64,000 nt of DNA from Sporolactobacillus sp. THM7-7 (GCF_004153225.1 NZ_SEMB01000007.1:44190-108189); one strand, 5' to 3'; counted from the first letter of the stretch, positions 48,458-58,922 are shown. Translations and numbers: made by a program. Notes: generated by a model not told the origin, from the letters alone.

Positions 48458-48819
48458 ATGAATCAAGAAGCGGACCTGTCTTATGATCCCAGAAATACGT
48501 CCGGCTATCCCATGTCGGAAATTTCAAGTCATTCCCCCGATCATAAGCGTATGAAAGAGTTATGTGAAAAATACATGAACTATTACGTAATGGGGCATTT
48601 AGAGATGGAAGGATCATTGAAGGAATCATTCTAAATGTTGATCATGAAGCCGTGACCATGCTTGTCGTCCAAAATGATGAAAAAACAAGAGAGGGAGACG
48701 GCAGACAGTTTTTTGGACGTTTCCCCGGACACTTTCGTTTTGCACCCTTTCGATTCCCCTTTCCTTTTTTCGGCTTTCCATTTTTCACGCCTTTTGTGTT
48801 TCCTTTTTTCTGGATTTAA
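48458..48819 (+). pseudogene. frameshifted small Phe/Pro-rich protein
   Basis: A good AAAGGAGGG precedes ATG 48458. The frame gives a 58-residue peptide ending shortly after YYVMGHLEMEG. A different frame, open from about 48604 to the TAA at 48817, reads DGRIIEGIILNVDHEAVTML, then a Phe/Pro/Gly-rich tail (PFRFPFPFFGFPFFTPF). Adding one base near 48603 fuses the two into YYVMGHLxDGRIIEGIIL, a small β-barrel-like pattern seen in short Bacillus proteins. So this is one gene of ~121 codons with a 1-nt deletion, or a sequencing error. Function unknown; the aromatic tail would suit a surface or spore-coat protein. Confidence 0.65.
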
Positions 48820-48938
48820 AAGAAATAAGGGATGCCGCCCGACATGCGGGCCTTTTTCAAGTTACTCCATCAAAATGAATCATTGAGGATATTCTGTAAT
48901 ATGAGGATAAAAGCAGAAGGTTATAGAAAACGGCACCA

Positions 48939-49445
48939 TTGCATGATGAAATTAATGAATATATGTCTTCCTTTAAGAAAACAACATCTCCGGAAAAGCA
49001 GCACCTATGCCCGAGCGATACAAGAATTAGAAGAGTCAGGAATCGCGCAAGGGCTGAAAGAAGGAGATAAGGCCACGGATTTTATGCTTCCGGATGCAAC
49101 AGGTCAGCTTGTCACGCTGTCTGAAGAACTGTCCAATGGCCCTGTTATCCTGACCTTTTATCGCGGAGGCTGGTGTCCTTATTGTAACTTGGAGCTATGA
49201 GCCTATCGAAGTGCACTGCCGGAAATAAAAAAACCGGCGCTCAGCTGATTGCCGTCAGTCCCCAGACGCCGGACGCCTCTTTATCGATAAAAGAAAAAAA
49301 AGAGCTGGAATTTCTCGTTTTAAGTGATGAAGGCGGAAAAGTAGCAAGCCGATATGATCTCGTCTTTAAAATGCAGGACTACTTAATTGATCTTTACAAT
49401 GCTTCCGGACCCGATGTGCCATGTGCCCGCTCACAATGGAAATGA
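48939..49445 (+). pseudogene. degraded peroxiredoxin-like (AhpC/TSA) gene
   Basis: Remnants of one redoxin gene spread over three frames: DEINEYMSSFKKTTSPEKQH (48945-49004), then YARAIQELEESG...FMLPDATG...FYRGGWCPYCNLEL (49006-49197), TGA at 49198, AYRSALPEIKK (49201-49233), then KTGAQLIAVSPQTPDA...YDLVFKMQDYLIDLYNA (to ~49405). Lesions: an extra base near 49005, a stop in place of a sense codon at 49198, and one A missing from the A7 run at 49228-49234. The C-terminal third is absent; sequence after ~49410 is unrelated. The redox motif WCPYC is intact but no full protein can form. Confidence 0.85.
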
Positions 49446-49458
49446 ATCTGAATCACTT

Positions 49459-49791
49459 TTAACCTCTGGGCCAAATCATAACGCTGACACCCATGAGACA
49501 AATGAATCCACCAATAATATCATTGAGATCAGGAGTCTTTTTATCGATCCACCATCCCCAGAGCAGGCTCATGATAATAAACACGCCGCCGTATGCCGCA
49601 TAAACTCTGCCGAAGTTGGGGAAGACTTGCCAAGTAGCGATAATCCCATATAAAAACAGTAATATTCCGCCGATGAGTCCAAACCAACATGGTGATCCCG
49701 CTCTTAACCACTGCCAGATCAGATAACCGCCGCCAATTTCAGCACACCCAGCCATAATAAAAAGAATCATCGCCTTTACCGTCGTGATCAC
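49459..49791 (-). CDS. YnfA/UPF0060 family small membrane protein
   Basis: A 110-residue protein with four hydrophobic helices and the family motif [12 protein letters not shown] (~62-73), plus [17 protein letters not shown] near the N-terminus. Related to small multidrug-resistance-like proteins; function unproven, but often found next to metal and drug resistance genes. The frame opens with GTG at 49791 just after AGAAGGGT; an ATG seven codons later is an alternative. It follows arsB by 64 nt on the same strand, so it is probably the last gene of the ars operon. Confidence 0.85.
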   Translation of the reverse strand: MITTVKAMILFIMAGCAEIGGGYLIWQWLRAGSPCWFGLIGGILLFLYGIIATWQVFPNFGRVYAAYGGVFIIMSLLWGWWIDKKTPDLNDIIGGFICLMGVSVMIWPRG

Positions 49792-49855
49792 ACCCTTCTT
49801 TGAAAAGAAGATTCAACGTTTGACATGAAAGATGGCCTAGAATAATCACTCCTTT

Positions 49856-51151
49856 TTACCCAAAAAGAAGCATGGATAAATAAACACCGACTAAAGTGAT
49901 AAACAGAACGGGAATGGTGATTACGATGCCGATTCTGAAATACTCGCCCCAGCGGATTTTCATGCCTTTTTCCGAGAGCACATGGAGCCACAGCAAAGTA
50001 GCTAAAGAGCCAATTGGGGTCATCTTCGGTCCAAGATCAGCACCAACGACATTGGCATAAACAAGTGCTTGATGCATCACACCACTAATCGATGTCGCAT
50101 CAATAGACAAGGCATTAATCATGACTGTCGGCATATTATTCATCAGTGCGGAGAGAACGGCCGAAAGAAAGCCCATCATGATTGTACCGGCAAACAGCCC
50201 TCCCCTGACGCCTTCCTCAATCACTTGAGCCAGGAGATGGATCAATCCTGCATTTCTTAGACCGTAAACAACAACGTACATGCCTAGTGAAAAGAAGACA
50301 ATGCTCCATGGGGCACTTTTCACGATCGTTTTAGTCTGAACAGCAGGGCTCCGGCTGCCAAGAAATAGGAAGACAAAGGCAATAACCAAAGCGATAAAAG
50401 AAACGGGAATTTTGACCAGACTGCTGACAAAATAACCTATGACCAGGATGACTAAGACAAACCATGAGATGTGAAACATGCGAACATCTTTAATCGCTGA
50501 AGCGGGTTCCTTCAGGTCAGACATCTGGTATCTTCTGGGCCAGTCTTTTCGGAAATAAAAATACAGCACGGCAATACTCGCAATCAATGAGAAAATCGTC
50601 GGGATCATCATATGTAAAGCATATTTTCCAAACGAAATACCGAAAAAGTCAGCTGATACAATGTTGACCAGATTGCTGACAACAAGCGGCAGAGACGTTG
50701 TATCCGCAATAAACCCACTGGCAATCACAAAGGGGAACACACGGCGTTCATCAAAATGAAGGGCTCGAACCATCGCAAGCACAATCGGTGTCAAAATCAA
50801 AGCGCCCCCGTCATTGGCAAAGAGTGCGGAAATAAAGGCCCCTAAAATTGAAATAAAAATGAACATGCGGATGCCATGTCCATTGGCCAATCGAGCCATA
50901 TGGAGCGCCGCCCATTCAAAGAACCCGATATGGTCCAATATTAATGAAATCATGATAATCGCAACGAAAGCAAGGGTCGCATTCCAAATAATGCCGGTGA
51001 CTGTCCAGACATCATGAAAATCAACCACACCAACGAGTAATGCAAGCAATGCGCCTCCGCATGCCGACCAGCCGATCGATAAATTTTTCGGCTGCCAGAT
51101 AACCAGCGTCAGTGTCAGTATAAAAACGATAACGGCTAAAACTGCAGACAA
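49856..51151 (-). CDS. arsB: arsenite efflux permease ArsB
   Basis: Exports As(III)/Sb(III), alone or powered by ArsA. 431 residues, about twelve transmembrane helices of the ArsB/NhaD ion transporter type. Seen: [19 protein letters not shown] (~47-65), [17 protein letters not shown] (~105) and [15 protein letters not shown] (~310), family landmarks. TTG 51151 was chosen because AAGGGGA stands 6 nt before it; the frame extends ten codons further without a site. It is fourth in arsR-C-D-A-B, after a 198-nt gap from arsA. Confidence 0.93.
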   Translation of the reverse strand: MSAVLAVIVFILTLTLVIWQPKNLSIGWSACGGALLALLVGVVDFHDVWTVTGIIWNATLAFVAIIMISLILDHIGFFEWAALHMARLANGHGIRMFIFISILGAFISALFANDGGALILTPIVLAMVRALHFDERRVFPFVIASGFIADTTSLPLVVSNLVNIVSADFFGISFGKYALHMMIPTIFSLIASIAVLYFYFRKDWPRRYQMSDLKEPASAIKDVRMFHISWFVLVILVIGYFVSSLVKIPVSFIALVIAFVFLFLGSRSPAVQTKTIVKSAPWSIVFFSLGMYVVVYGLRNAGLIHLLAQVIEEGVRGGLFAGTIMMGFLSAVLSALMNNMPTVMINALSIDATSISGVMHQALVYANVVGADLGPKMTPIGSLATLLWLHVLSEKGMKIRWGEYFRIGIVITIPVLFITLVGVYLSMLLFG

Positions 51152-51349
51152 CGTGCTTCCCCTTTTCTGAACAGAAGTCAAAATAAAATGGAGTTGGAAA
51201 TTAGTTTTTCTCTAACTCCTGTGTAGATAACTCTCTTATTTATAGTGCTTAGAACCTCAACCGCGCGTGAAATTCATTCTATCGTCGAGAACAATTGGTT
51301 TTTCGAAAACCTCCATTTCAAGTATTACTGTCCTCTTAATTCTGATCCT

Positions 51350-53110
51350 TTAATTTGTTACGATCTTCTGGATTTCATCACGCCAAGGGACAACAGAATA
51401 ACGATGTTTTGAATCCCTGTCGACACGATGAATCCAGATCCGCTCATTTTCTGCCCGTTTCTTGAGTAACGGATTTTTCGTCTTCGCCATGAGCAGACTT
51501 TGGTTAACGACCCACCATGTGGATTTAATACCAGCACGTTCCAGGTCGTTTGCCAGACGCTCAGACTCGAAAACAGGGGTTGTTTCTGCCAGTGTGACAA
51601 TGACAATGGCTGTCTCTTCAGGATTCCGCAACCGCGGCAGTAAGTTCTGAACAGATGATGGGATTTCACCAGCCGTATGGGCGATTTCCCGGTGATACGC
51701 TTCCGCCGCGTCGAGCAGCAACAGCGTATGGCCGGATGGAGCCGTATCAATCACCACGATCTCGTCGTCCGCTCGTGCAACAATATCGGAGAATGCACGA
51801 AAAACAGCGATTTCTTCTGTACATGGCGAACGAAGGTCCTCCTCTAAATAGGCCAGACCTTCCTCGTCCAGCTGATCCCTGGAACGACTGAGAACCAGCT
51901 CCCGATAGTTTTCAACTTCCTTTTTCGGATCAATCTGGCTGATCGTCATCTGTCCGGGTCCACCCGGATTAATGGGATCAAAATGCCCGGCCGGATCGGT
52001 CGTCGTCAGATGGACTTTGTTCCCCCGTGCGGCAAGCGCCTCCGCAATCCTCCGGGCAATGGATGTTTTTCCGACACCGCCTTTCCCCATCGTGAAGATC
52101 ACCCGCTGCTTTTTCTCCAGTAATTCATCCAATAAAGTCTGGAACTGAGGATACTGAGCAGCTTTCTCACTATTTGGTGATCGATCTAGATTTTGTCCTT
52201 TTTCCTCAGACGAACGGTCAGAAAGCAGCTGTCGAATATTTGGAACACCTGTCATATTAAAGGGGGTAAGGAAAATATCAAACGACGGCAACGCTTTTAA
52301 TCCCTCCGGAAGGTTTGCCAAAGCGTGACGCTCGCGCTCGATAAATGCTGCCGCCAAGTCGTCCTCTGTGTCCTCTTGTTTTATTCGACCATTAATCAAC
52401 AAAAGTTGATTTTTAACACCCATTTTTTTCAGTTCTCCGGACGCACGCGCCGCTTCTTTTATGGCCGAAGTCTCAGGACGAGTCACCAACATCAGCGTGG
52501 TTTTTTCCTCGTTTGAGAGTGCACGAACAGTTTCTTCATATTGCTTTTTCTTGTCACTAAGCCCGGCAAGCGGACCCAGACAGGAAGCGCCATGGGTATT
52601 TGCGTTGAGAAAGCCGCTCCACGCTGTCGGTAGCTGCAGCAGGCGCAGGGTATGTCCCGTGGGTGCTGTATCAAAGATCATATAATCAAACGACTGAAGA
52701 ACAGACCGATCCGTCAGCATTGAGGAAAAGGCATCAAAAGCCGCAATTTCAACGGTACAGCTTCCGGATAGCTGCTCTTCCATTTGCTCAACGGCTGCAT
52801 CTGGCAAGGTGCCGCGATAAGGGCCGACCACTTTTTCCCGGTATTTAGCCGCGGCTTCTTCCGGATCCAGATTCGACACAAACAGATTGGGTACCTCAGA
52901 TATTTCTTTGTACGCCATGGTAAAGTCTGTGTCAAAGACGTCCTGCAAATTAGAGGCAGGATCCGTACTGACCAATAGAACCTTTTTTCCATTGTCTGCT
53001 AAAGCGATTGCTGTCGCACAGGCGATGGATGTTTTCCCAACACCCCCTTTTCCCGTAAAAAACAGGAAGGGCGTTAAATCCATGGATTGAGGACGAAATA
53101 GACGAGTCAT
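51350..53110 (-). CDS. arsA: arsenical pump-driving ATPase ArsA
   Basis: Soluble ATPase that docks on ArsB. 586 residues in two homologous halves, each with a deviant Walker A (GKGGVGKTSIA at ~20 and ~343) and a DTAP(T/S)GHTL signal helix (~147 and ~455). Metalloid-binding cysteines sit at GSCTVEIAAF (~111), ASCLGPLAGL (~172) and SPCTEEIAVF (~420), as in the plasmid R773 protein. AAGGAAA lies before the ATG. It follows arsD by 19 nt, and receives As(III) from that chaperone. Confidence 0.95.
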   Translation of the reverse strand: MTRLFRPQSMDLTPFLFFTGKGGVGKTSIACATAIALADNGKKVLLVSTDPASNLQDVFDTDFTMAYKEISEVPNLFVSNLDPEEAAAKYREKVVGPYRGTLPDAAVEQMEEQLSGSCTVEIAAFDAFSSMLTDRSVLQSFDYMIFDTAPTGHTLRLLQLPTAWSGFLNANTHGASCLGPLAGLSDKKKQYEETVRALSNEEKTTLMLVTRPETSAIKEAARASGELKKMGVKNQLLLINGRIKQEDTEDDLAAAFIERERHALANLPEGLKALPSFDIFLTPFNMTGVPNIRQLLSDRSSEEKGQNLDRSPNSEKAAQYPQFQTLLDELLEKKQRVIFTMGKGGVGKTSIARRIAEALAARGNKVHLTTTDPAGHFDPINPGGPGQMTISQIDPKKEVENYRELVLSRSRDQLDEEGLAYLEEDLRSPCTEEIAVFRAFSDIVARADDEIVVIDTAPSGHTLLLLDAAEAYHREIAHTAGEIPSSVQNLLPRLRNPEETAIVIVTLAETTPVFESERLANDLERAGIKSTWWVVNQSLLMAKTKNPLLKKRAENERIWIHRVDRDSKHRYSVVPWRDEIQKIVTN

Positions 53111-53129
53111 AGGGATTTCCTTCTTTCTC

Positions 53130-53489
53130 CTACTTGCTCACATTCAGTTTGATCTGAAATTGCGGCTTTTTGCTGATTTCGTCAATAGAAACCCCGCTCC
53201 AATCAGCGAGTTCCTGGTTGGTCGGATACGTTCCTTTTTTAACAATAGTCCCATCAGCAATCGTTACAGGCAGGACATTGACTCCCTCACTGTCCAGCAG
53301 GTCACGGATGGTCTGATTTGTCGCGAATGCCCCTGGATCTCCAGTTAAATTAAAACGTGAAATGTTAACATCCTTTTTTCTCAGATTACGTACGGCCCCC
53401 GTCACACGAATGAGTTCGGAATCAACGCTGGGTCCGCAGACACCGGTCGAACAGCACATCGCCGGTTCAAAAATCTGAATCGTTTTCAT
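53130..53489 (-). CDS. arsD: arsenic metallochaperone ArsD
   Basis: Hands As(III) to ArsA and is a weak repressor in some systems. 119 residues with the essential triad Cys12-Cys13-Cys18 in AMCCSTGVCGPSVD. The C-terminal vicinal Cys pairs found in R773 ArsD are absent, as in many homologues. VNVLPVTIADG (~70) is typical. It lies between arsC (18-nt gap) and arsA (19-nt gap), clearly one operon. Confidence 0.95.
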   Translation of the reverse strand: MKTIQIFEPAMCCSTGVCGPSVDSELIRVTGAVRNLRKKDVNISRFNLTGDPGAFATNQTIRDLLDSEGVNVLPVTIADGTIVKKGTYPTNQELADWSGVSIDEISKKPQFQIKLNVSK

Positions 53490-53507
53490 TGCGCATCATC
53501 TCCGTTT

Positions 53508-53939
53508 TTATTTGCTCTGCAGCTTTTCATCCTCTGCAAACTGTTTGATTCGCTTGCCAATACCATCACGGACACGCTGAAACACGGCCCACTTTTCTTC
53601 ATCTGTACCCTCTGCCTTTGCTGGATCATCAAATCCCCAGTGTTCGCGCCGGACATGAGGCGGCGATATCGGGCATCGCTCTTCAGCGTCACCACAAAGG
53701 GTCACAACAAGATAGGCCTGATTCAGGATATCCGGATCAATCCGTTTAGACCTTTGTTTCGAAATATCGATACCCACTTCTTTCATCGCCTGAACCACGT
53801 TTGGATTTAATCCATGGGCTTCAATACCCGCCGAGCGAACATCGTATGCCTCACCCAAATACTTTTTCCCAAATCCTTCGGCCATTTGACTGCGGCAGGA
53901 ATTACCGGTGCATAGAAAATAAATGATTTTTTTGGTCAT
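53508..53939 (-). CDS. arsC: arsenate reductase, thioredoxin-coupled
   Basis: Reduces arsenate to arsenite for export. 143 residues, low-molecular-weight phosphatase fold: P-loop CTGNSCRSQ with Cys10 and Cys15, and the redox pair Cys82 and Cys89 in [10 protein letters not shown]. These match the numbering of S. aureus pI258 Ars[13 protein letters not shown] (~99) is also typical. It is 63 nt after arsR. Confidence 0.96.
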   Translation of the reverse strand: MTKKIIYFLCTGNSCRSQMAEGFGKKYLGEAYDVRSAGIEAHGLNPNVVQAMKEVGIDISKQRSKRIDPDILNQAYLVVTLCGDAEERCPISPPHVRREHWGFDDPAKAEGTDEEKWAVFQRVRDGIGKRIKQFAEDEKLQSK

Positions 53940-54002
53940 GTTTTTGTTCCTTCCGTTTTTATCTTTGATGTTTTTAAATGTTGTAAAGCCAAGCCGTTTA
54001 GA

Positions 54003-54323
54003 TTAGCAACAGTCCGGATTTCTGTAATTCCCTAAATTTTGATTGGGCAGAGTTTCAATAACTACAGAAACATATTTAGGGAGCTGTTCATTTAAGCTAT
54101 AATAAACCCAGGTTCCCTGTTTTCGTTCCCGAATAATGCCTGCAAGACGTAGTTTTTTTAAATGCTGACTCATCGCTGGCTGAGAAACATGTAATAAGTC
54201 AACCAGTTCACAGACACAGAGTTCATGCCCCTTCAAGTAAGAAAGGATAGTCATCCGAGTTTTATCGCCGAGGAGCTTAAGCACAGAAGAAATAGCAGAC
54301 ACATCTTCAATGTCAACGCTCAT
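54003..54323 (-). CDS. arsR: ArsR arsenite-responsive repressor
   Basis: Winged-helix repressor of the ars operon, released by As(III). 106 residues. The metalloid site ELCVCELVDLL (Cys36, Cys38) is in the DNA-binding helix, followed by VSQPAMSQHLKKLRLAGII. A C-terminal NPDCC adds two more cysteines. GGAGG stands 9 nt before the ATG. First gene of arsRCDAB-ynfA; a TATAAT-rich segment lies just upstream. It differs clearly from the CadC protein at 58.5 kb. Confidence 0.95.
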   Translation of the reverse strand: MSVDIEDVSAISSVLKLLGDKTRMTILSYLKGHELCVCELVDLLHVSQPAMSQHLKKLRLAGIIRERKQGTWVYYSLNEQLPKYVSVVIETLPNQNLGNYRNPDCC

Positions 54324-54804
54324 ATATTCGCCTCCAATTATATATCCACATGATTATATTATGACAAACTTATTTATTATGCAAATAGAAATATCAATAT
54401 CACATCGTTATAAAAAAGGGAGCAAGGACGGTTGGGTATTCTTTACTAAATAGAAATATCAATATCACATCGTTATCTGGTTATGTTACTAATCAAAAGC
54501 GAAACAGATTCACTCGATTATTTTTGGTTGACTATTTTAACTGGTTTCAATGGAAACGTATCTTCAGCCTACCAATTATTTTAATTAGTTAGCTGGGGGG
54601 GAAACTCAAATAGCTCAAATCAAAGGATACGACTTACTATTGACTAATCTCAAATTACTGGCGATATCAGCGCCGATTAACCGCTAAAAACATGTTATTG
54701 AGTCCGATTAGCTCCGAAGGTAATGGTGGAAAGTAACTCACAAAAAAGGATATCATAAGAAAATGATGGGAAAACCCAAATGGCAAGAAAATATGCTAAA
54801 TCTT
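54324..54804. other. AT-rich gene-less spacer between arsR and the CopZ-like gene
   Basis: Contains the arsR promoter at its left end and an exact 29-bp direct repeat (54383 and 54448). No open frame with a credible start or family match was found. The base composition is clearly AT-richer than the host genes. Confidence 0.45.
54383..54476 (+). repeat. exact 29-bp direct repeat pair
   Basis: The sequence starting AAATAGAAATATCAATATCA and ending CACATCGTTAT occurs at 54383-54411 and again at 54448-54476, separated by 36 bp. It lies upstream of arsR. It could be a duplicated regulatory segment or a scar of an earlier insertion. Confidence 0.85.
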
Positions 54805-55278
54805 TTACTGTATATGAATTGAAGGCATTTCTTTAATATACCTTGAAACATTTCCTAGACAGCAACTGCCTTGAGGATTGTTCACCTCGCAACCACAGCG
54901 ATTTGCTTTTATATTTTCCCGAATATGTGCCGTAAGTGAAAAATTTCCTTTACGTGTATATTCTTGAATTTTTTCTCTTGTCCAACCAAAACAATAGCAA
55001 ACGGGAACATCAGAAGCATCGCACTTTTGATAGACTTTTACTTTGATATCCAACACTGAATAGGTCTTGCCGTTCGTATCAAAGTAAACGACGTTACAAT
55101 CTCTTGTTGAGCAAAAATAATGATCAACTTCTCCTCTTATCATCTCTAGAGCAGAAGGCTTCAATAAAGATTTTATAGTGATTAAGCTTACCTTCCTACC
55201 CTTTATTTTACATGAAGGGCATACCCCTGAAGAATCTGTTGCAAATATTAAAGAATTTGTCACGCAGCAATCGGACAT
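54805..55278 (-). CDS. CopZ-like protein with zinc and [2Fe-2S] domains
   Basis: 157 residues. The N-terminal half (CCVTNSLIF...CPSCKIKGRKVSLITIKSLL region, ~4-40) matches the zinc-binding N-terminal domain of Archaeoglobus-type CopZ. The central part has CSTRDCNVVYF (~56) and the C-terminal part VCYCFGWTREKIQ (~93) with CGCEVNNPQGSCC (~128), a BFD-like cluster site. No HMA copper domain follows, so it is a shortened form. Such genes often sit next to CadA/CopA ATPases in metal islands. It comes 78 nt after cadA on the same strand. Confidence 0.78.
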   Translation of the reverse strand: MSDCCVTNSLIFATDSSGVCPSCKIKGRKVSLITIKSLLKPSALEMIRGEVDHYFCSTRDCNVVYFDTNGKTYSVLDIKVKVYQKCDASDVPVCYCFGWTREKIQEYTRKGNFSLTAHIRENIKANRCGCEVNNPQGSCCLGNVSRYIKEMPSIHIQ

Positions 55279-55356
55279 ATCTTAACTTTCTCCTTTTATT
55301 ATGAATTTCGGTAAAACAATTATATCCCTACTCATTCACTACTAATCCTAGCTCCA

Positions 55357-57468
55357 TTATTTAACCCTCGAAAGACGTAAACTGTTCAATGTGACAATGA
55401 TAGTCGCTCCCACATCAGCCAAAATAGCAATCCATAAAGTTAACCATCCCGGGAAAATAAGCAATATAGAAAGAGCTTTAATGGTAAGCGAGAACGTTAT
55501 GTTCTGTTTAATAATTGCCAATGCCTTACGACTTAGTTTTATCGTATAGGGCAATTTCGTTAAATCATCAGACATAAGCGCAATGTCGGCTGTTTCTAAC
55601 GCTGTATCTGTTCCGGCGCCACCCATAGCAATCCCCACGGTGGCTTCTGCCAATGCAGGGGCATCGTTCACCCCATCACCAACCATGGCAACCTTTTGCT
55701 TCCCACGATAGGACTTAATATAGGTCAGCTTATCTTCCGGTAACAATTCTGCTTGAGTATCGGAAACACCGACCTCTTTTCCGATTGTCTCGGCTGTGCT
55801 TTTGTTGTCTCCTGTCAGCATCACGGTTTGTTCAATACCAGACCGATGCAGTTTTTGAATAACATTTCTTGCCGAATCTCTTAGCTTGTCGGCCACAGCG
55901 ATAAGCGCAAGAATAGCTTTGTCCGTTCCGAAAACCATTACCGTTTTTCCTTGCTTTTGAAGGGTTACAATCTTCGTGTGAATGGCCCTTTCAATCCCAT
56001 TTGTTAGTGTTTCTTCAAAAAGGTTCGGGCTGCCGACATAGTAGATAGTCTCGTTAACTCTAGCTTTGACACCCTTACCGGTAATGGATTGAAAATCTTC
56101 AATCGCAACATCGTTAAATTTCAGTCCTTCGTTCTCAGCCTTCCTAACAATGGCTGAGGCGAGTGGGTGCTGAGATCCTTTTTCAAGAGCCGCTGTTAAG
56201 GTTATGATATCTTGTTCGTTTTTATTAAAAGTTACAACGTCTGTAACCTCTGGAATCCCTCTTGTTAATGTACCGGTTTTATCAAAGGCAATAACCTTGA
56301 GGGAGCCAGCTTCTTCCAGATGAATCCCACCTTTAATGATGACACCGTTTCTGGCGGCATTCCCTATAGCCGTGACAATAGCAACAGGTGTTGAAATAAC
56401 GAGCGCACACGGACAACCCACAACGAGCAAAGCTAACCCTCGATAGATCCAATCTCCCCAAGAAGCGCCCATAAATAGTGGAGGAATAACGGATAATAGA
56501 ACAGCAAAAATAATAATGGCTGGCGTGTAGACTTTTGCAAAACGGTCTACAAACGTTTGTGAAGGTGCTTTTTCTGCCTGAGACTCTTCAACCAAATGAA
56601 TAATCTTAGAAAGAGTCGTATCTTCAACCCTTTTGGTGACTTTGACCTCTAATAAGCCTTCTTCATTCAGCGTGCCAGCGAAAACTTCATCATTAACGCT
56701 TTTTGTTACAGGAACGGATTCACCCGTAATGGCTGACTGATTCAGTGTCGATGTTCCCTTAGTAACAACGCCATCCATCGCCAATTTTTGCCCGGGTTTC
56801 ACAATCATTGTGTCACCAACCTGAATATCTTCAACAGGCACCACTAATTCTTGACCATTCCGACGAATCAAGGTTTCCTTTGGGGCGATTTTCATTAACG
56901 ATTGAATAGATTGTCTCGCTTTATCCGCTGAGTAACTTTCCATTGCTTCACTAATCGCAAAGAGGATAACAACAGTTGCGCCTTCTTCCCATTTACCGAT
57001 CGCGGCGGCTCCCAGAATAGCAATCGTCATGAGGGTGTCCATATCAAAATCAAGACGAATCAGATTTTTAAATCCTTCAATGAATAACGAGTAGCCGCCA
57101 ATGATAATGGCCGCTAAGAAGCCAATCACAGGAATCATATGCTGCTGCCCATATTGATTTCCCAATATCCAACTGATTACCAACAGAGCCGCTGAAATGT
57201 AGACTTTAAAATTTTCTTTATGCTTCCAAAAGGGTTCATGTTCAACGACTTGTTCTGCTTCGTCCCTGATTTTTAAGTTTTCAAATGCCCCTGCTTTTTC
57301 CAACGCTTCAATTGTGGTGTTTCCCGTAACCGTAATCTTAGAAGCACCAAAATTAACCTTAGCGTCAAGCACTCCATCTAATCGCTTCACATTTCTTTCA
57401 AACTTGTTCGCACATTCCATGCAGTCAAATCCTTGAACACGGTATGACTTGGCTTGTGGATCAGACAT
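55357..57468 (-). CDS. cadA: Zn/Cd/Pb-exporting P1B-type ATPase CadA
   Basis: ATP-driven exporter of Cd2+, Zn2+ and Pb2+. 703 residues. One N-terminal HMA domain with [12 protein letters not shown] (~12-23), TGES (~255), the membrane metal site CPCALVIS (~347), phosphorylation site DKTGTLTRG (~390), SQHP (~430) and [13 protein letters not shown] (~590). The soluble loops are those of the Zn/Cd subgroup. ATG 57468 follows GAGGAGA at 7 nt; a TTG two codons earlier is less well placed. Third gene of cadC-czcD-cadA. Confidence 0.94.
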   Translation of the reverse strand: MSDPQAKSYRVQGFDCMECANKFERNVKRLDGVLDAKVNFGASKITVTGNTTIEALEKAGAFENLKIRDEAEQVVEHEPFWKHKENFKVYISAALLVISWILGNQYGQQHMIPVIGFLAAIIIGGYSLFIEGFKNLIRLDFDMDTLMTIAILGAAAIGKWEEGATVVILFAISEAMESYSADKARQSIQSLMKIAPKETLIRRNGQELVVPVEDIQVGDTMIVKPGQKLAMDGVVTKGTSTLNQSAITGESVPVTKSVNDEVFAGTLNEEGLLEVKVTKRVEDTTLSKIIHLVEESQAEKAPSQTFVDRFAKVYTPAIIIFAVLLSVIPPLFMGASWGDWIYRGLALLVVGCPCALVISTPVAIVTAIGNAARNGVIIKGGIHLEEAGSLKVIAFDKTGTLTRGIPEVTDVVTFNKNEQDIITLTAALEKGSQHPLASAIVRKAENEGLKFNDVAIEDFQSITGKGVKARVNETIYYVGSPNLFEETLTNGIERAIHTKIVTLQKQGKTVMVFGTDKAILALIAVADKLRDSARNVIQKLHRSGIEQTVMLTGDNKSTAETIGKEVGVSDTQAELLPEDKLTYIKSYRGKQKVAMVGDGVNDAPALAEATVGIAMGGAGTDTALETADIALMSDDLTKLPYTIKLSRKALAIIKQNITFSLTIKALSILLIFPGWLTLWIAILADVGATIIVTLNSLRLSRVK

Positions 57469-57512
57469 TGACAATCTCCTCTTGTGTATTATTCGGCTGC
57501 TATAATTTTTTA

Positions 57513-58427
57513 CTAAATCGAATCTTCCGAAGCAAGCTCACAGACATATGTCCCCTTTTCGATTTGAATCGTCGTATGATGGATACCAAATTGATTGTGC
57601 AAGGCTTCATTGATCTGTTTTAAAACCGCGTCGTTGTCATTTATCTCTGTCCTGATTAAATGAGCCGTTAGAGCCGTCTCGGTTGTGCTCATTCCCCACA
57701 CATGCAAATCGTGAACGTCGATCACTGTCGGAATGGCTTGAAGGAATGCTTTGATTTCGTCAAGATCAATACTTGCCGGCACAGCGTTTAACGCAAGATT
57801 AATTGAATCCCGGAGAAGTCCCCAAGTTCCGATTAAGATGACTGCGGCAATAATCAAGCTGACCACGGGATCGACCCATTCCCAGCCGGTAAAGAGTATG
57901 ATGAACCCGGCTATAACGACACCCAGGGAAACTCCGGCGTCAGCGGCCATATGCAAAAAGGCCCCTTTTATATTCAAATCTCCTTTTCTTCCGGACATAA
58001 AGAGCATTGCCGTTATCCCGTTAATCACGATTCCAATGAACGCAACAATAATCACCGCCGACCCGGTTACCGGCGCCGGCGCACTGAATCGCTGGATGGC
58101 CTCCCAAGCGATGACGCCCACTGCGATGAGTAGACAAACCGCATTGAACAAAGCGGCTAATATTGAAGAGCTCTTGTATCCATAAGTTCTTTTTCGAGTC
58201 GGTTTCCTTTCCCCCAACCAAATAGCTGTCCATGCGACAAGAAGCCCGAGAACGTCGCTCAGATTGTGCCCGGCATCCGCCAATAATGCCAGTGATTTTC
58301 CGATTATCCCATACACGGCCTCAATAACGATGAACAAGATGTTTAACAAGACACCTATTAAAAGCGCTTTACTATAGGAGGCAGGTTCATGGGTATGGCC
58401 ATACTCAAGATGATGTGCGTGTCCCAT
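57513..58427 (-). CDS. czcD: CzcD-type cation diffusion facilitator
   Basis: Proton-antiport exporter of Zn/Cd/Co. 304 residues, six helices. TM2 [11 protein letters not shown] (~45-55) and TM5 [11 protein letters not shown] (~155-165) carry the HxxxD-type site; the N-terminus is His-rich ([13 protein letters not shown]). The cytoplasmic domain includes [20 protein letters not shown] (~225-244), the CzcD landmark. AGAAGG lies 7 nt before ATG 58427; a frame eight codons longer lacks a site. It is distinct from both CDF genes near 10-12 kb. Confidence 0.92.
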   Translation of the reverse strand: MGHAHHLEYGHTHEPASYSKALLIGVLLNILFIVIEAVYGIIGKSLALLADAGHNLSDVLGLLVAWTAIWLGERKPTRKRTYGYKSSSILAALFNAVCLLIAVGVIAWEAIQRFSAPAPVTGSAVIIVAFIGIVINGITAMLFMSGRKGDLNIKGAFLHMAADAGVSLGVVIAGFIILFTGWEWVDPVVSLIIAAVILIGTWGLLRDSINLALNAVPASIDLDEIKAFLQAIPTVIDVHDLHVWGMSTTETALTAHLIRTEINDNDAVLKQINEALHNQFGIHHTTIQIEKGTYVCELASEDSI

Positions 58428-58522
58428 ATTCAAACCTTCTTTTCTAGTCATTACTTCTTTTTATCAATGCAGTTGTTCGGCAAGTCCTTCTCTTATTCTG
58501 CCGTTTCAGTATGCTCATCTCT

Positions 58523-58900
58523 CTATTCTTTGATGTGATGATAAGCTTCATTAAAAATATGCATGACGTGTTCATCGGCCAATGAATAGTAAACGACTTT
58601 TCCGTCTCTCCGGTTTTTCACTAACCTGGCTTGCTTTAGAACACGCAGCTGATGAGAAATGGCAGATTGTGTCATTCCTAATAAATAGGCCAGATCACAG
58701 ACACACATCTCTGATTCGTACAAGGCGCGAAGCAAACGAATTCTCGTCCGGTCGCCTAACACTTTAAACAAATCGGCCACGTCATCGACACTTGTCTCAT
58801 TAGAGATAACCTTTCCTACTCTTTGAACAACATCTTGATGAATAATCGTCTGATCACAGGTTTCCACTTCAAGATTTAAAGCCGTTTTTGTTCGAACCAT
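58523..58900 (-). CDS. cadC: CadC/CzrA-type ArsR-family metal repressor
   Basis: Represses the downstream czcD-cadA genes until Cd, Pb or Zn binds. 125 residues. Two metal sites are visible: the CadC-type α3N site with an N-terminal Cys (ETCDQ, Cys15) and CVCDLAYLL (Cys66, Cys68), and the α5 zinc site DEHVMHIFNEAYHHIKE (~109-125). The recognition helix is TQSAISHQLRVLKQA. Two palindromic candidates lie upstream at 58923-58940 and 59018-59043. Confidence 0.92.
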   Translation of the reverse strand: MVRTKTALNLEVETCDQTIIHQDVVQRVGKVISNETSVDDVADLFKVLGDRTRIRLLRALYESEMCVCDLAYLLGMTQSAISHQLRVLKQARLVKNRRDGKVVYYSLADEHVMHIFNEAYHHIKE

Positions 58901-58922
58901 GTGTTACACCTCTTTCCAAACA

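Noticed and set aside
54383-54476. CRISPR array (29-bp repeats with a 36-bp spacer)
   Set aside because: Only two repeats, no hairpin symmetry in the repeat, no cas genes. The 20-21 bp arrays are likewise not CRISPR, having no spacers.
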